Assembly (NCBI RefSeq): GCF_031845265.1
Contig: NZ_JAVRBG010000003.1
Location: forward strand, 186,001-250,000
Source: Mesonia ostreae
GTDB lineage: Bacteria; Bacteroidota; Bacteroidia; Flavobacteriales; Flavobacteriaceae
Direction of reading: 5' to 3'
DNA: 64,000 nucleotides
Below the pieces are notes generated by a model. The model made no database searches and was not told the origin of the DNA. It saw only the letters and a list, made by a program, of their open reading frames with translations. Numbering within the stretch: the stretch's first letter is position 1; every line of letters begins with the position of its first letter. Below, piece after piece: positions 36,131 to 45,149 of this stretch. A program made the translations under genes and the position numbers.

Positions 36131-37324
36131 TTATGCCAATACTTTTTGTACTTTATCTGCAGCTTCTTTAAACTCTACAGCACTCTCTACATTAAGGCCA
36201 CTGTTATCGATTAATTCTTTTGCGATGTCTGCATTTGTTCCTTGTAAGCGCACGATGATAGGCACATTAATAGCGTCTCCCATATTTTTGTAAGCATCTA
36301 CAACTCCTTGTGCCACACGGTCACAACGAACAATACCTCCAAAAATATTGATTAAAATCGCTTCTACTTTATCGTCTTTTAAGATCAAACGAAAAGCTTC
36401 TTCTACACGTTTAGCATCTGCTGTTCCTCCAACATCTAAGAAGTTGGCTGGCTCACCTCCTGCAAACTTAATAAGATCCATTGTAGCCATAGCTAGTCCT
36501 GCACCGTTTACCATACAACCCACGTTTCCGTCAAGATCTACATAGCTTAAGCCTGCTTTTCTTGCTTCCACTTCCGTTGGGTTTTCTTCACGGTCATCGC
36601 GCATCGCTTCGTAATCTTTGTGACGGAATAAAGCATTGTCATCTAAAGATACTTTAGCATCAACCGCCATAATCTTATCATCACTTGTTTTTAACACAGG
36701 GTTAATTTCAAATAAAGAAGAGTCAGATTTATCGTAAGCTGTGTAAAGTGCTGTAACAAATTTGGTCATTTCCTTAAAAGCCGCTCCAGACAATCCTAAG
36801 TTAAAAGCGATTTTTCTAGCCTGAAAAGGTAAAATACCCGTAGCAGGATCAATTTCTTCTGTAAAGATTAAATGTGGAGTTTCATCTGCAACGGTTTCAA
36901 TATCCATTCCACCTTCCGTAGAATACATAATCATATTTCTACCGTTGGCTCTATTTAATAAGACAGACATATAATATTCTTCTGGCTCACTGTCTCCAGG
37001 ATAATATACATCTTCTGTAATTAAAACTTGATTTACTAATTTTCCTTCAGCCGAAGTTTGTGGAGTTACCAAGTGCATTCCAAGAATTTCTCCTGCAATT
37101 TTCTCTACTTCTTGTAGGTTTTTGGCAAGTTTTACACCACCACCTTTACCACGGCCACCTGCGTGCACCTGTGCTTTAACCACATGCCATCCCGTTCCCG
37201 TTTCTTCGGTTAATTTTTTTGCAGCTTCAACTGCTTCTTCTGGCGTGCTTGCAACGATTCCTCGCTGAATTCTTACGCCAAAACTATTTAATATTTCTTT
37301 TCCTTGATATTCGTGTAAATTCAT
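36131..37324 (-). CDS. sucC: Succinate-CoA ligase (ADP-forming) subunit beta
   Basis: The ATP-grasp subunit of succinyl-CoA synthetase, converting succinyl-CoA to succinate with ATP formation in the TCA cycle. The start MNLHEYQGKEIL, the glycine-rich KAQVHAGGRGKGGGVKLA, the LFEINPV metal site and the C-terminal power-helix region (GCMVNGAGLAMATMD, FGGIVRCD) are characteristic. The length of 397 residues is normal. No sucD is adjacent, so the alpha subunit must be encoded elsewhere. It has one of the best promoters in the window. Confidence 0.97.
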   Translation of the reverse strand: MNLHEYQGKEILNSFGVRIQRGIVASTPEEAVEAAKKLTEETGTGWHVVKAQVHAGGRGKGGGVKLAKNLQEVEKIAGEILGMHLVTPQTSAEGKLVNQVLITEDVYYPGDSEPEEYYMSVLLNRANGRNMIMYSTEGGMDIETVADETPHLIFTEEIDPATGILPFQARKIAFNLGLSGAAFKEMTKFVTALYTAYDKSDSSLFEINPVLKTSDDKIMAVDAKVSLDDNALFRHKDYEAMRDDREENPTEVEARKAGLSYVDLDGNVGCMVNGAGLAMATMDLIKFAGGEPANFLDVGGTADAKRVEEAFRLILKDDKVEAILINIFGGIVRCDRVAQGVVDAYKNMGDAINVPIIVRLQGTNADIAKELIDNSGLNVESAVEFKEAADKVQKVLA

Positions 37325-37357
37325 AATCAGGTTTTTCTAGAAGTTCAATTTGATTCG

Positions 37358-37388
37358 CAAAAGTAACAAATGTAATAATGAGTACCAA
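37358..37388 (-). promoter_or_regulatory. Promoter of sucC, consensus -33/-7 pair
   Basis: On the minus strand TTGG (37385-37388) is followed after 19 bases by TACTTTTG (37358-37365), fitting the Bacteroidota -33/-7 pattern. A second box TACATTTG (37367-37374) overlaps the spacer. Confidence 0.7.
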
Positions 37389-37439
37389 TAATATTTCCGT
37401 AAAGAAGTATTAAATGTGTATAAATTTAAATAAATGATC

Positions 37440-39089
37440 TTAAATCGTTTCGCTTTCGCGGAATTTCTTCTGTTTTAAAGCTATTTTTTTCTGAATATCT
37501 TCTGGCCAATCCGTATCATCTTCGGCTTCTAAAATTCTTAATTTCTGTTCTGGTTTCACCTGAAGCAATTCTTCTGGACGTTCTCCTAATATTTTAGCAG
37601 CCGTTTGCACTCCAGAATGTGCTGCTCCCGCCACTCCGTGAGACAAAACACTCGCCCCAGTAAGATATAGATTTTCAAATGGAGTTTTTGTTTTAAACGA
37701 AAACGGACCTATTTGCTTTAAATTTTTCTCTGTTCCATAAATATTCCCGCGAGTGGTATTTACATAATATTCATTGGTTAACGGAGTTCCCAAATCCATC
37801 TGAACCACATGATTTTTAATTGATGGAAATTCTTTTTCTAAAGAAACCATAAACAATTCACATAAGCTTTTTTTAAAGTCTTGGTAAGCTTCATTTCTTT
37901 CTACATCTAACTGCTCATAAGGCTTAAACTGTTCATAATTTATTAAAGTAATTACTTCAAAATTGTAATTTTTCCCATCAAAACTGGTAGGATCTTTTAG
38001 ACTACTGCTACTAATAAACATTCCAGGAAGTTCTTCGTGTTCTAATAAGGGCGTTTCTGTTATTCCGCGTAAAGCGTCATTAATATCTACTTCAGTAAAG
38101 CGCCAAATATTACCACTATGCATATCGTATTGAGTAATGTCTAGGTCTACGGTTAAGAATAAAATAAGAGAAGTGAGGGAATACGTGGTTTTAGAAAGTT
38201 TTTTTTGTAATTTTTGACTTAATTTTTCTTCTCCAACCAGTTTGTGATAGGTGGTATCCGGATCTGCATTACTTATAATTGTATTGGCGAAAAGTTGCTC
38301 TCCATTTTCTAACTTTACTCCAATGGCTTTTTTCTCTTCAAAAAGGATTTTTTCTACGCCGCTTTTAGTTCTAATTTCTCCGCCCAAAGCTTTTAATCGG
38401 TTGGTTTTTGCTTTCACTAAAGCTCCGCCTCCACCCATAGGATAATAACCGCCATTTTTATAATGTCCCATTAAAGCACAATGAAACGGAAAAGGAATTT
38501 TACTTGGAGCAAGCGCGTGATCGCCACATTGTACAGAAAGAATATTTCGTAAAACGGGGGCTTTAATAAATTTTTTAAGCACTTTTTCTAGACTAAACAA
38601 ACCATACTTTCCCATTTCTTTAGTTCTAAACGGAATTAGAACGTGGTTCCAAAAACCTTTTAATTGAGGAATAAGCATAATTTGAGCGTTTACCTTTTCT
38701 ATAAGCTCCATCACTTTATGGATTCCTTTCTCCTCTTCCGGAAAACGAAGAATAAGTTTTGCTATTAATTTATCGTAACTATTGGGATAATCGAATTTAT
38801 GCTCGCCTAAATGGCAGCGTTCGTAAGCATCCTTATGCATTCTAAAAAAGGTGAGATCATTGGCAATGCCTAAGCTCTTATACAAATCGCTTGTAGATTC
38901 GCCTTCTCCCAAAAGACCTATATAATGAACACCCGGACTGTGGCGTTGCCCGTTTAAATAAAAACTGTGACACCAACCTCCAGGAACCTCATGTTTTTCT
39001 AGAACCAATACTTTTTTTCCTCGTTCTGCCAAGCAAATTGCACTGGTTAAACCTCCAGCTCCAGAACCAATAACAATTACATCGTACAC
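37440..39089 (-). CDS. FAD-dependent oxidoreductase, RetSat/CrtISO-like
   Basis: A 549-residue flavoprotein of the phytoene-desaturase-related group that includes carotenoid isomerase and retinol saturase. The Rossmann motif GSGAGGLTSA (8-17) is followed by LEKHEVPGGWCHSF, and the C-terminal FAD motif is NLYLTGASVLSHGVAGAAHSG. The central GGYYPMGGGGALV segment is typical of the group. There are no carotenoid genes (crtB, crtI, crtY) nearby, so its substrate is open; it could act on carotenoids, retinoids or other polyenes. A near-consensus TATCTTTC box lies upstream. The copy of the CGCTTTCGCGGAA motif at 37451 lies within the last codons. Confidence 0.85.
   Translation of the reverse strand: MYDVIVIGSGAGGLTSAICLAERGKKVLVLEKHEVPGGWCHSFYLNGQRHSPGVHYIGLLGEGESTSDLYKSLGIANDLTFFRMHKDAYERCHLGEHKFDYPNSYDKLIAKLILRFPEEEKGIHKVMELIEKVNAQIMLIPQLKGFWNHVLIPFRTKEMGKYGLFSLEKVLKKFIKAPVLRNILSVQCGDHALAPSKIPFPFHCALMGHYKNGGYYPMGGGGALVKAKTNRLKALGGEIRTKSGVEKILFEEKKAIGVKLENGEQLFANTIISNADPDTTYHKLVGEEKLSQKLQKKLSKTTYSLTSLILFLTVDLDITQYDMHSGNIWRFTEVDINDALRGITETPLLEHEELPGMFISSSSLKDPTSFDGKNYNFEVITLINYEQFKPYEQLDVERNEAYQDFKKSLCELFMVSLEKEFPSIKNHVVQMDLGTPLTNEYYVNTTRGNIYGTEKNLKQIGPFSFKTKTPFENLYLTGASVLSHGVAGAAHSGVQTAAKILGERPEELLQVKPEQKLRILEAEDDTDWPEDIQKKIALKQKKFRESETI
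37451..37463. repeat. CGCTTTCGCGGAA palindromic-type motif
   Basis: An exact copy of the motif at 6700, here within the 3' end of the oxidoreductase gene, encoding part of FRESE. Confidence 0.5.
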
Positions 39090-39143
39090 GCGTTATTTTT
39101 TTTGAAAGATACAAGATTATTTTCTTTTTGTTGTGTCTGACTG

Positions 39144-39260
39144 AGAGGTTAGAGGTTAGATACTAGATATTAGACAATGGATACTAGATGCTAGACAATA
39201 GATATTAGAAGCTAATTGCTAAAAGCTAAAAGTTAGACGCTAAAAGATAATTGCTAATAA
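39144..39260. repeat. Degenerate tandem array of TAGAYAYTAGA / GCTAAAAG-type units
   Basis: A run of imperfect short units (AGAGGTTAG, TAGATACTAGA, TAGACAATGG, GCTAAAAGCTAAAAG, AATTGCTAA) fills the gap before the DUF3820 gene. The units drift gradually, as in an eroded minisatellite. No gene is present. Confidence 0.65.
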
Positions 39261-39291
39261 TTTCTTTTAAATAGATATTCCAATATTTCAT

Positions 39292-39299
39292 TACATTTG
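39292..39299 (+). promoter_or_regulatory. -7 box directly before the DUF3820 gene
   Basis: TACATTTG matches TAnnTTTG and ends five bases before the ATG at 39305, another possible leaderless arrangement. Confidence 0.5.
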
Positions 39300-39304
39300 T
39301 AGCC

Positions 39305-39544
39305 ATGATTCCAGGATTAGAACCTAAAGACTTAGTAAAATTAGCCTACGCCAAAATGTATTTTGGCAAATACAAAAATTGGTATTTATCTGATATCCCC
39401 GAACCCTACTACACGTGGTTTTCACAAAAGGGATTCCCAGAAAATGCTTTAGGCAAACAGCTAAAAGCCGTACATGAATTTAAAATAAATGGTCTGGAAG
39501 GAATGCTAAAAGATATCCGTAGAAAATATCCTAAACCACTCTAA
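39305..39544 (+). CDS. DUF3820 family protein
   Basis: A 79-residue soluble protein. The pattern AKMYFGKYKNWYLSDIPEPYYTWF followed by KGFPENALGKQL and HEFKINGLE is the hallmark of the DUF3820 family, named in part for a putative quorum-sensing-regulated factor in Pseudomonas. The function is not known. It has its own promoter box and lies on the same strand as pyrG, which has a separate promoter. Confidence 0.85.
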   Translation: MIPGLEPKDLVKLAYAKMYFGKYKNWYLSDIPEPYYTWFSQKGFPENALGKQLKAVHEFKINGLEGMLKDIRRKYPKPL

Positions 39545-39608
39545 AAATTCAACTTTTAAATTGTTTGGCAATTTCTTTATTTCGCCTTTAAATGTGAGAT
39601 AAAATTTG

Positions 39609-39616
39609 TACTTTTG
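39609..39616 (+). promoter_or_regulatory. -7 box upstream of pyrG
   Basis: TACTTTTG is an exact TAnnTTTG match, 34 bases before the preferred pyrG start. It overlaps the region of the rejected upstream start at 39606, supporting the shorter protein. Confidence 0.6.
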
Positions 39617-39650
39617 CGCCCCGTATAGACAATATTTAAAGATTCTAAAA

Positions 39651-41270
39651 ATGGCACAAACTAAGTACATTTTTGTTACTGGTGGTGTTTCTTCGTCTCT
39701 CGGGAAAGGAATTATCGCAGCTTCACTTGCAAAACTTTTACAAGCCCGTGGTTATAGGACTACCATTCAAAAACTAGATCCCTATATTAATGTAGATCCA
39801 GGAACGCTAAATCCTTATGAACATGGAGAGTGTTTTGTAACTGAAGATGGAGCCGAAACCGATTTAGATTTGGGGCATTACGAACGTTTTCTTAATGTAA
39901 ATACCTCCCAAGCCAATAATGTGACTACGGGTAAAATTTACCAAAGCGTAATCGAAAAAGAACGTCGTGGCGAGTTTTTAGGTAAAACCGTACAAGTAGT
40001 TCCGCATATTACCAATGAGATTAAAGAACGCATCCAGATTTTAGGAAAAAGTGGAGATTACGATATTGTACTTACAGAAATTGGTGGTACCGTGGGAGAT
40101 ATAGAATCTCTTCCTTATATAGAAGCGGTACGTCAATTAAAATGGGATTTGGGAGAACACAACTCCTTAGTGATTCACCTTACCTTAATTCCGTATTTAT
40201 CTGCGGCCAAGGAATTAAAGACAAAACCTACTCAGCACAGCGTTAAAACCTTGATGGAAAGCGGTATAAATGCGGATATTTTAGTGTGTAGAACAGAGCA
40301 CGAGCTGAGTGATGAGATAAGAAGAAAATTAGCACAATTTTGCAACGTGAAGCAAGAAGCAGTGATTCAATCTATTGACGCCTCTACCATTTACGATGTG
40401 CCTAATTTAATGCTAGAAGAAGGTTTAGATACCATCACTTTAAAGAAATTAAATTTACCAGACGACACTCCGCCAGATTTAACGCAGTGGAATCAGTTTC
40501 TGCAGCGTCATAAAAATCCTACGGCAGAAGTTACTATTGGTCTTATTGGCAAATATGTAGAGTTACAAGATTCCTACAAATCTATTCTAGAATCTTTTAT
40601 TCACGCAGGAGCCGAAAATGAAGTCAAAGTAACTATTAAAAGTATACACTCTGAATTTTTAGATGTAGATCATCAAAATTCAGTAATTAATAGCCTTGAC
40701 GGAATTTTGGTAGCCCCAGGTTTTGGAGAAAGAGGTATTGAAGGAAAAATTGAAGCGGTACGTTATGCTAGAGAAAACAAGCTTCCTTTCTTCGGAATTT
40801 GTTTAGGAATGCAAATGGCCGTGATTGAATATGCCAGGAATGTCTTGAATCTAAAAGATGCTAACAGTACAGAAATGGATGAAAGCACCATAGATCCCGT
40901 CATCGATATTATGGAAAACCAGAAAAACATTACGCAAATGGGTGGTACTATGCGTTTAGGAGCTTGGGATTGTGAGTTAAAAGAAGGCTCATTAATTGAG
41001 AAAGTCTACGGAAAAACTCAAATTAGCGAACGTCACCGTCACCGTTACGAATACAATTATGCCTATCAAGAACAATTGGAAGCTGCTGGTTTAATTAGTT
41101 CTGGTGTTAATCCACAAACCAAATTGGTAGAAGTGGTAGAGTTAAAAGACCACCCTTGGTTTATTGGCGTACAATATCATCCCGAATATAAAAGTACGGT
41201 TGCCACACCCCATCCTTTATTTATTGACTTTATTAGAGCTGCCAAAGTATTTTCTCAAAAAAGAAAATAA
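39651..41270 (+). CDS. pyrG: CTP synthase
   Basis: Aminates UTP to CTP using glutamine and ATP. From the ATG at 39651 (MAQTKYIFVTGGVSSSLGKG) the protein has 539 residues, the normal size; an in-frame ATG at 39606 would add 15 residues that contain the promoter box and is rejected. The synthase domain shows the P-loop-like GGVSSSLGKG (11-20) and the DPYINVDPGTLNPYEHGE segment. The C-terminal glutamine amidotransferase domain has its nucleophile C384 (GICLGMQ) and the HPEY catalytic motif. A possible terminator follows. Confidence 0.97.
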   Translation: MAQTKYIFVTGGVSSSLGKGIIAASLAKLLQARGYRTTIQKLDPYINVDPGTLNPYEHGECFVTEDGAETDLDLGHYERFLNVNTSQANNVTTGKIYQSVIEKERRGEFLGKTVQVVPHITNEIKERIQILGKSGDYDIVLTEIGGTVGDIESLPYIEAVRQLKWDLGEHNSLVIHLTLIPYLSAAKELKTKPTQHSVKTLMESGINADILVCRTEHELSDEIRRKLAQFCNVKQEAVIQSIDASTIYDVPNLMLEEGLDTITLKKLNLPDDTPPDLTQWNQFLQRHKNPTAEVTIGLIGKYVELQDSYKSILESFIHAGAENEVKVTIKSIHSEFLDVDHQNSVINSLDGILVAPGFGERGIEGKIEAVRYARENKLPFFGICLGMQMAVIEYARNVLNLKDANSTEMDESTIDPVIDIMENQKNITQMGGTMRLGAWDCELKEGSLIEKVYGKTQISERHRHRYEYNYAYQEQLEAAGLISSGVNPQTKLVEVVELKDHPWFIGVQYHPEYKSTVATPHPLFIDFIRAAKVFSQKRK

Positions 41271-41272
41271 TG

Positions 41273-41309
41273 CCATATTGACTTAGAAAAATCAAATGGT
41301 TCTTTTTTT
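41273..41309 (+). terminator. Probable terminator of pyrG
   Basis: An imperfect 8-bp stem (CCATATTGA, 41273-41281, with TCAAATGG, 41292-41299, one bulged A) is followed by a T-rich tail. Confidence 0.5.
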
Positions 41310-41423
41310 GAAATAAAAAAATAAAGAAAATAAATGGGTGTTCTCAAGGAAATTTAAGATTTTTGCACGCTGATTTAAAAAGATATTCAGGTTATAGGTT
41401 AACTTGATCATTGAAACAATTTT

Positions 41424-43268
41424 ATGGATAATAAAAAATTTGACCTTAATTCCCTTATTGGGTTTTTCTTAATTGGAGCCGTTTTACTTTGGATGCTTTA
41501 TTACAATCAAGATGAAACCACAGAAGTAAAAGAGGTAGGAACACCAGAAAAACAAGAGAGTGTAGAGACTGTCACTCCACAAAATCAAATTACTTCTAAT
41601 ACGCCAACTTCTGCAAGCGATTCTATAGGAATTGCTCAAGCAAGAGAAAAATTAGGAGCTTTTGGTTACTCTTCTACCCTACCTTCTGCTACAGAAAATA
41701 TAACTACCCTAGAAAATGAGGTGTTAGAATTAAAAATTAGCAACAAAGGGGGGCAAATTGTTGAAGCAAAACTTAAACAGTTTAAAACCTACGATTCATT
41801 ACCTATTTATATTATAAAAGACGGTAATGGTTCGTTGAACTTAAACTTTACTACACAGGATAACCGCTCTATCGCTACAGAAGACATGTATTTTGAACCT
41901 AGTCTTTCTAACGATGGTTCGTCTTTATCCATGAAGTTAAAAGTATCTGAGAATGATTACTTAGAATACTATTACGAGTTAAAGCCTAATGACTATATGT
42001 TTGACTTTGCCATTCGCTCTAACGGATTGTCTAACGTAATTCAAAAAGGTGATATTCATTTAGACTGGAAGCTAAAAGCTTATAGACACGCAAAAAGTAT
42101 TTCTTACGAGAATAGGTACACAGAAATTCTTTGGGAATATGAAGGTGATAAAGATGATTACACTGGACAAGGAGATAATGATGACGCTGAAGATGAAGAA
42201 ATCTCTTGGATAGCTTTTAAACAGCACTTCTTCAACTCTATTTTATTAACTGATGCACCTTTTGAAAGAGCTAAATTTGTTTCTAAAAATTTAGTTCAAG
42301 ATGAAGAAGTAGATACTGTTTTCACTAAAGAGTTTTCAGCTTCTGTGCCTTTACAATTAAAAGGTGGTGAATTTAATGAAACTATGGATTGGTACTATGG
42401 ACCTACCGATTATAAAATACTTAAAGCTTACGATCGTAATATAGAGGAAGTAGTTCCTTTAGGATGGGGAATTTTTGGATGGATTAATCAGTTTTTAATC
42501 ATTCCATTTTTTAATCTCCTTAGTGGATTTTTACCAGCTGGGATTGCTATTATTTTCTTAACTATTTCAGTTAAATTACTGCTTTCTCCTGTACAATACA
42601 AGCAGTACGTTTCTCAAGCAAAAATGAAGGTTTTAAGACCTGAAATTAATGAGATTAATGAAAAGTATAAGGACAATGCGATGAAAAAGCAGCAAGAAAC
42701 GATGAAGCTGTATAGCAAAGCTGGAGCTAGCCCCATGAGTGGTTGTCTACCTAATTTAATGCAAATTCCCGTGTTTTATGCGTTATTCAATTTCTTTCCT
42801 AGTGCTTTTGACATCAGGCAAAAAAGCTTCTTATGGGCAGATGATTTATCGAGTTATGATGTAGTTGCAGAACTACCTTTTACTATTCCATTTTATGGAG
42901 ATCACGTAAGTTTATTCCCTATTCTTGCTTCTATAGCTATTTTCATTTATATGATGATGACAACAGGCCAGAGTATGCAACAGACACAACCAGGTATGCC
43001 AAACATGAAATTTATCATGTACTTATCTCCGTTATTTATGTTGGTTTTCTTCAATAACTACGCAAGTGGATTATCGTTGTATTATTTAACATCTAACTTA
43101 ATTACAATAGGAATTATGCTGGTCATTAAAAACTTCATTATTGATGAGGATAAGATTCATGCAAAAATTCAAGAGAACAAGAAGAAGCCTAAAAAGCAAA
43201 GCAAGTTTTCTAGAAAAATGCAAGAAATGATGGAACAAGCTGAAGAGCAAAAGAAAGCTAAGAAGTAA
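41424..43268 (+). CDS. yidC: Membrane protein insertase YidC
   Basis: Inserts and folds inner-membrane proteins, alone or with SecYEG. The layout fits Gram-negative YidC: an N-terminal membrane segment (about 12-27), a large periplasmic beta-domain (about 60-350) and the conserved C-terminal group of five helices beginning WGIFGWINQFLIIPFFNLL. SGCLPNLMQIPVFYALFNFF is the typical conserved segment. The C-terminus is highly basic (KKPKKQSKFSRK...), as for ribosome binding. Length is 614 residues. It is monocistronic and ends at a terminator. No rnpA or oxaA-type partner is beside it. Confidence 0.96.
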   Translation: MDNKKFDLNSLIGFFLIGAVLLWMLYYNQDETTEVKEVGTPEKQESVETVTPQNQITSNTPTSASDSIGIAQAREKLGAFGYSSTLPSATENITTLENEVLELKISNKGGQIVEAKLKQFKTYDSLPIYIIKDGNGSLNLNFTTQDNRSIATEDMYFEPSLSNDGSSLSMKLKVSENDYLEYYYELKPNDYMFDFAIRSNGLSNVIQKGDIHLDWKLKAYRHAKSISYENRYTEILWEYEGDKDDYTGQGDNDDAEDEEISWIAFKQHFFNSILLTDAPFERAKFVSKNLVQDEEVDTVFTKEFSASVPLQLKGGEFNETMDWYYGPTDYKILKAYDRNIEEVVPLGWGIFGWINQFLIIPFFNLLSGFLPAGIAIIFLTISVKLLLSPVQYKQYVSQAKMKVLRPEINEINEKYKDNAMKKQQETMKLYSKAGASPMSGCLPNLMQIPVFYALFNFFPSAFDIRQKSFLWADDLSSYDVVAELPFTIPFYGDHVSLFPILASIAIFIYMMMTTGQSMQQTQPGMPNMKFIMYLSPLFMLVFFNNYASGLSLYYLTSNLITIGIMLVIKNFIIDEDKIHAKIQENKKKPKKQSKFSRKMQEMMEQAEEQKKAKK

Positions 43269-43291
43269 TTTCCACTACTTATAGATATAAA

Positions 43292-43320
43292 AAAAGCTCT
43301 TGGGATTCCAAGAGCTTTTT
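43292..43320 (+). terminator. Terminator of yidC
   Basis: A perfect 12-bp stem (43293-43304 with 43309-43320, loop gatt) built on AAGCTCTTGG / CCAAGAGCTT. The T-tract is short (four T), so it is somewhat weak. Confidence 0.8.
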
Positions 43321-43333
43321 ACGTTTATATTTT

Positions 43334-43562
43334 CTAATATAATCCAATGCTTGTGTACCCATTAGTAGGCTTATATTTCTCTAGCAAAACTTTATAACTC
43401 CATTCGTAATGCAATATAACATCTGAATAAAATACATTTGTTGACAAGACATACAACCATCACTTGTAGTTGTTCTAGTGCAATCCTTTTAATCCGCCTG
43501 AATCAATATAAAGTTGATAAATCTTTTGAGGATATGATTTAGAAAAATTAGGAATGAATACC
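43334..43562 (-). pseudogene. Frameshifted C-terminal remnant of an unrecognised gene
   Basis: Joining three frames on the minus strand gives a smooth stretch of about 75 residues: FIPNFSKSYPQKIYQLYIDS, then KDCTRTTTSDGCMSCQQMYF, then YSDVILHYEWSYKVLLEKYK and TNGYTSIGLY before a TAG stop at 43334-43336. The first switch falls near the AAAA run at about 43490 and the second near a TTTT run at about 43440. Both sites are homopolymers, so either gene decay or sequencing error could explain them. There is no intact start. I do not recognise the family; the DGCMSC pair of cysteines is the only notable motif. Confidence 0.5.
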
Positions 43563-43710
43563 TTATTTTGTTAAAAATAATTTTTATTCTAAGCGAGGGA
43601 ATGCTTTAATTTATACTGTTACTGATTATCGATTAGTTACATCTAAGTTTTGGTTCTTGTCTCTTGGTTCTTTATAACATAGCAACACATCTAAACTAAA
43701 TATTTCTTTA
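43563..43710. other. Intergenic remainder after the fasciclin gene
   Basis: AT-rich sequence with a short imperfect duplication (GGTTCTTGTCTCTTGGTTCTT, about 43653-43673). It may hold the upstream part of the broken gene, but no coding frame is convincing. Confidence 0.4.
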
Positions 43711-45102
43711 CTATGGCAACAACAACGTATCTATCTTATGCAGAAGTCCGTTTTTTGCTTGGATATCGACTCTTACAGAATTCGAAGTACGCAGTTGTGC
43801 ATCGGTTAAAGTAAATGTACTATCGGTTTTAGTTACTTGCAACTGACCTTCCAAAGTGTTTACATTAGAAGGTAGATTGTCTAAGGTAAACGCATTATTC
43901 GTTTCAATATGGTTGTTTAATATAGAAGTTAAAGTAGCAGTATCAATATCTTCTAAAGTTGCATTTTGTTCTGGAAAAAGCTCCAATAAAGCCGAATCGA
44001 AAGCAGTATTTATAGGTCCAAAGACCGTAAATGGATCTTCTCCTCCATTTGTACTCATCAATCTGTTTATATAATCTTCTGGTAATTGATCATCTCTAGT
44101 CAAAGCGATTTGAAATTTGACTAAATCGGCATCTGCATTAATGAAGGTAGCTAAAGTAGGCACTTCCAACACGCCGTCTAAAATATGAATAACGCCATTG
44201 GTAGCGATAACATCTTGCTGTACAATACTACTACTTCCATTAAGCAACAAACCAAGATTAAGATTAAAATAAGTATCTATCGCTTCATTATTAAAGGCGG
44301 TCGCCTTGTTTTTTAAATAACCGGTTTTAAGAAAATCGGTTGTCAAAAAACCATCCATAAGGTGATTCTTTAAAAAATTTTCTTTTTCCGAAGGAGTTAA
44401 ACTTTGGTTGTTTAAAAAAGATTCAAATTCTACGCCTAGAGGAGCAAAGATGGTTTTATTCTCTTCGGAATCAATTTCAGTAAGTAAGTTTTCCGTTGTT
44501 AGTTCGTCATAATAAGCTTGTAATCGATTATCGATTTGCATAAAATCAGATACGCTAGGCGGATTCAATACGCGATCAATTCCATGTAAAACGCCATTAT
44601 CTACTTCAATATCGGGAAAACTAATTTGAGTTTGCGCATTAAAAATTAAATCTTGCTCTGTGTCTACAAACAAATCTAAGTTATAACTAACAGAGTCATT
44701 CAAGACTTTCTTTGCATTGGTTTTAATGTATCCCGTAATAAAATTTTCTTCGTTATTTGGAGTTAACAAAAGGTGGTAATTCACCAATTGTTGGGCTTCT
44801 TCTTGAGACAAAGCTTCTACGCCAGAGATTCCTTGAGTGGTAAAATAGAGATTCATCGCCCCATTATCTGGTGCAAAAAAGGTATACACTCCAGAATTTC
44901 CGTCCAAAGTTCCTTCATAACCAGCCTTTACAATTGCAGCGGCAATATTGCTGTATTGATCGTTCTTCTGTAAGTAGTTGATGATCGAGTTATTACCCTC
45001 TATCACATTCCCATTGTCATCATCATCTTGACAAGAAAAAAGAACACACGCAAACAATAAAACTGGCAGTATTTTTGTTAATTTTGATATAGAATAATTC
45101 AT
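43711..45102 (-). CDS. Fasciclin (FAS1) domain lipoprotein
   Basis: A 463-residue lipoprotein. The signal ends in the lipobox LFSC (C24), followed by QDDDDNG, an acidic stretch like the surface-export signals reported in Bacteroidota. Three FAS1 domains follow, about 38-180, 182-315 and 316-463; each has the closing motif of the type GVLHGIDRVL, GVIHILDGVL and GLLHKIDTLL. FAS1 domains mediate adhesion, so it may help in surface attachment or biofilm. It is divergent from the MORN-repeat gene and has no same-strand partner. Confidence 0.88.
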   Translation of the reverse strand: MNYSISKLTKILPVLLFACVLFSCQDDDDNGNVIEGNNSIINYLQKNDQYSNIAAAIVKAGYEGTLDGNSGVYTFFAPDNGAMNLYFTTQGISGVEALSQEEAQQLVNYHLLLTPNNEENFITGYIKTNAKKVLNDSVSYNLDLFVDTEQDLIFNAQTQISFPDIEVDNGVLHGIDRVLNPPSVSDFMQIDNRLQAYYDELTTENLLTEIDSEENKTIFAPLGVEFESFLNNQSLTPSEKENFLKNHLMDGFLTTDFLKTGYLKNKATAFNNEAIDTYFNLNLGLLLNGSSSIVQQDVIATNGVIHILDGVLEVPTLATFINADADLVKFQIALTRDDQLPEDYINRLMSTNGGEDPFTVFGPINTAFDSALLELFPEQNATLEDIDTATLTSILNNHIETNNAFTLDNLPSNVNTLEGQLQVTKTDSTFTLTDAQLRTSNSVRVDIQAKNGLLHKIDTLLLP

Positions 45103-45149
45103 CTGGGTTTTAGGTTTAATTTAAGCCCAATATACAAAAATCATTATTC

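Noticed and set aside
39606..39650. N-terminal extension of CTP synthase
   Set aside because: It contains the -7 box TACTTTTG, and the conserved protein begins at MAQTKYIF.
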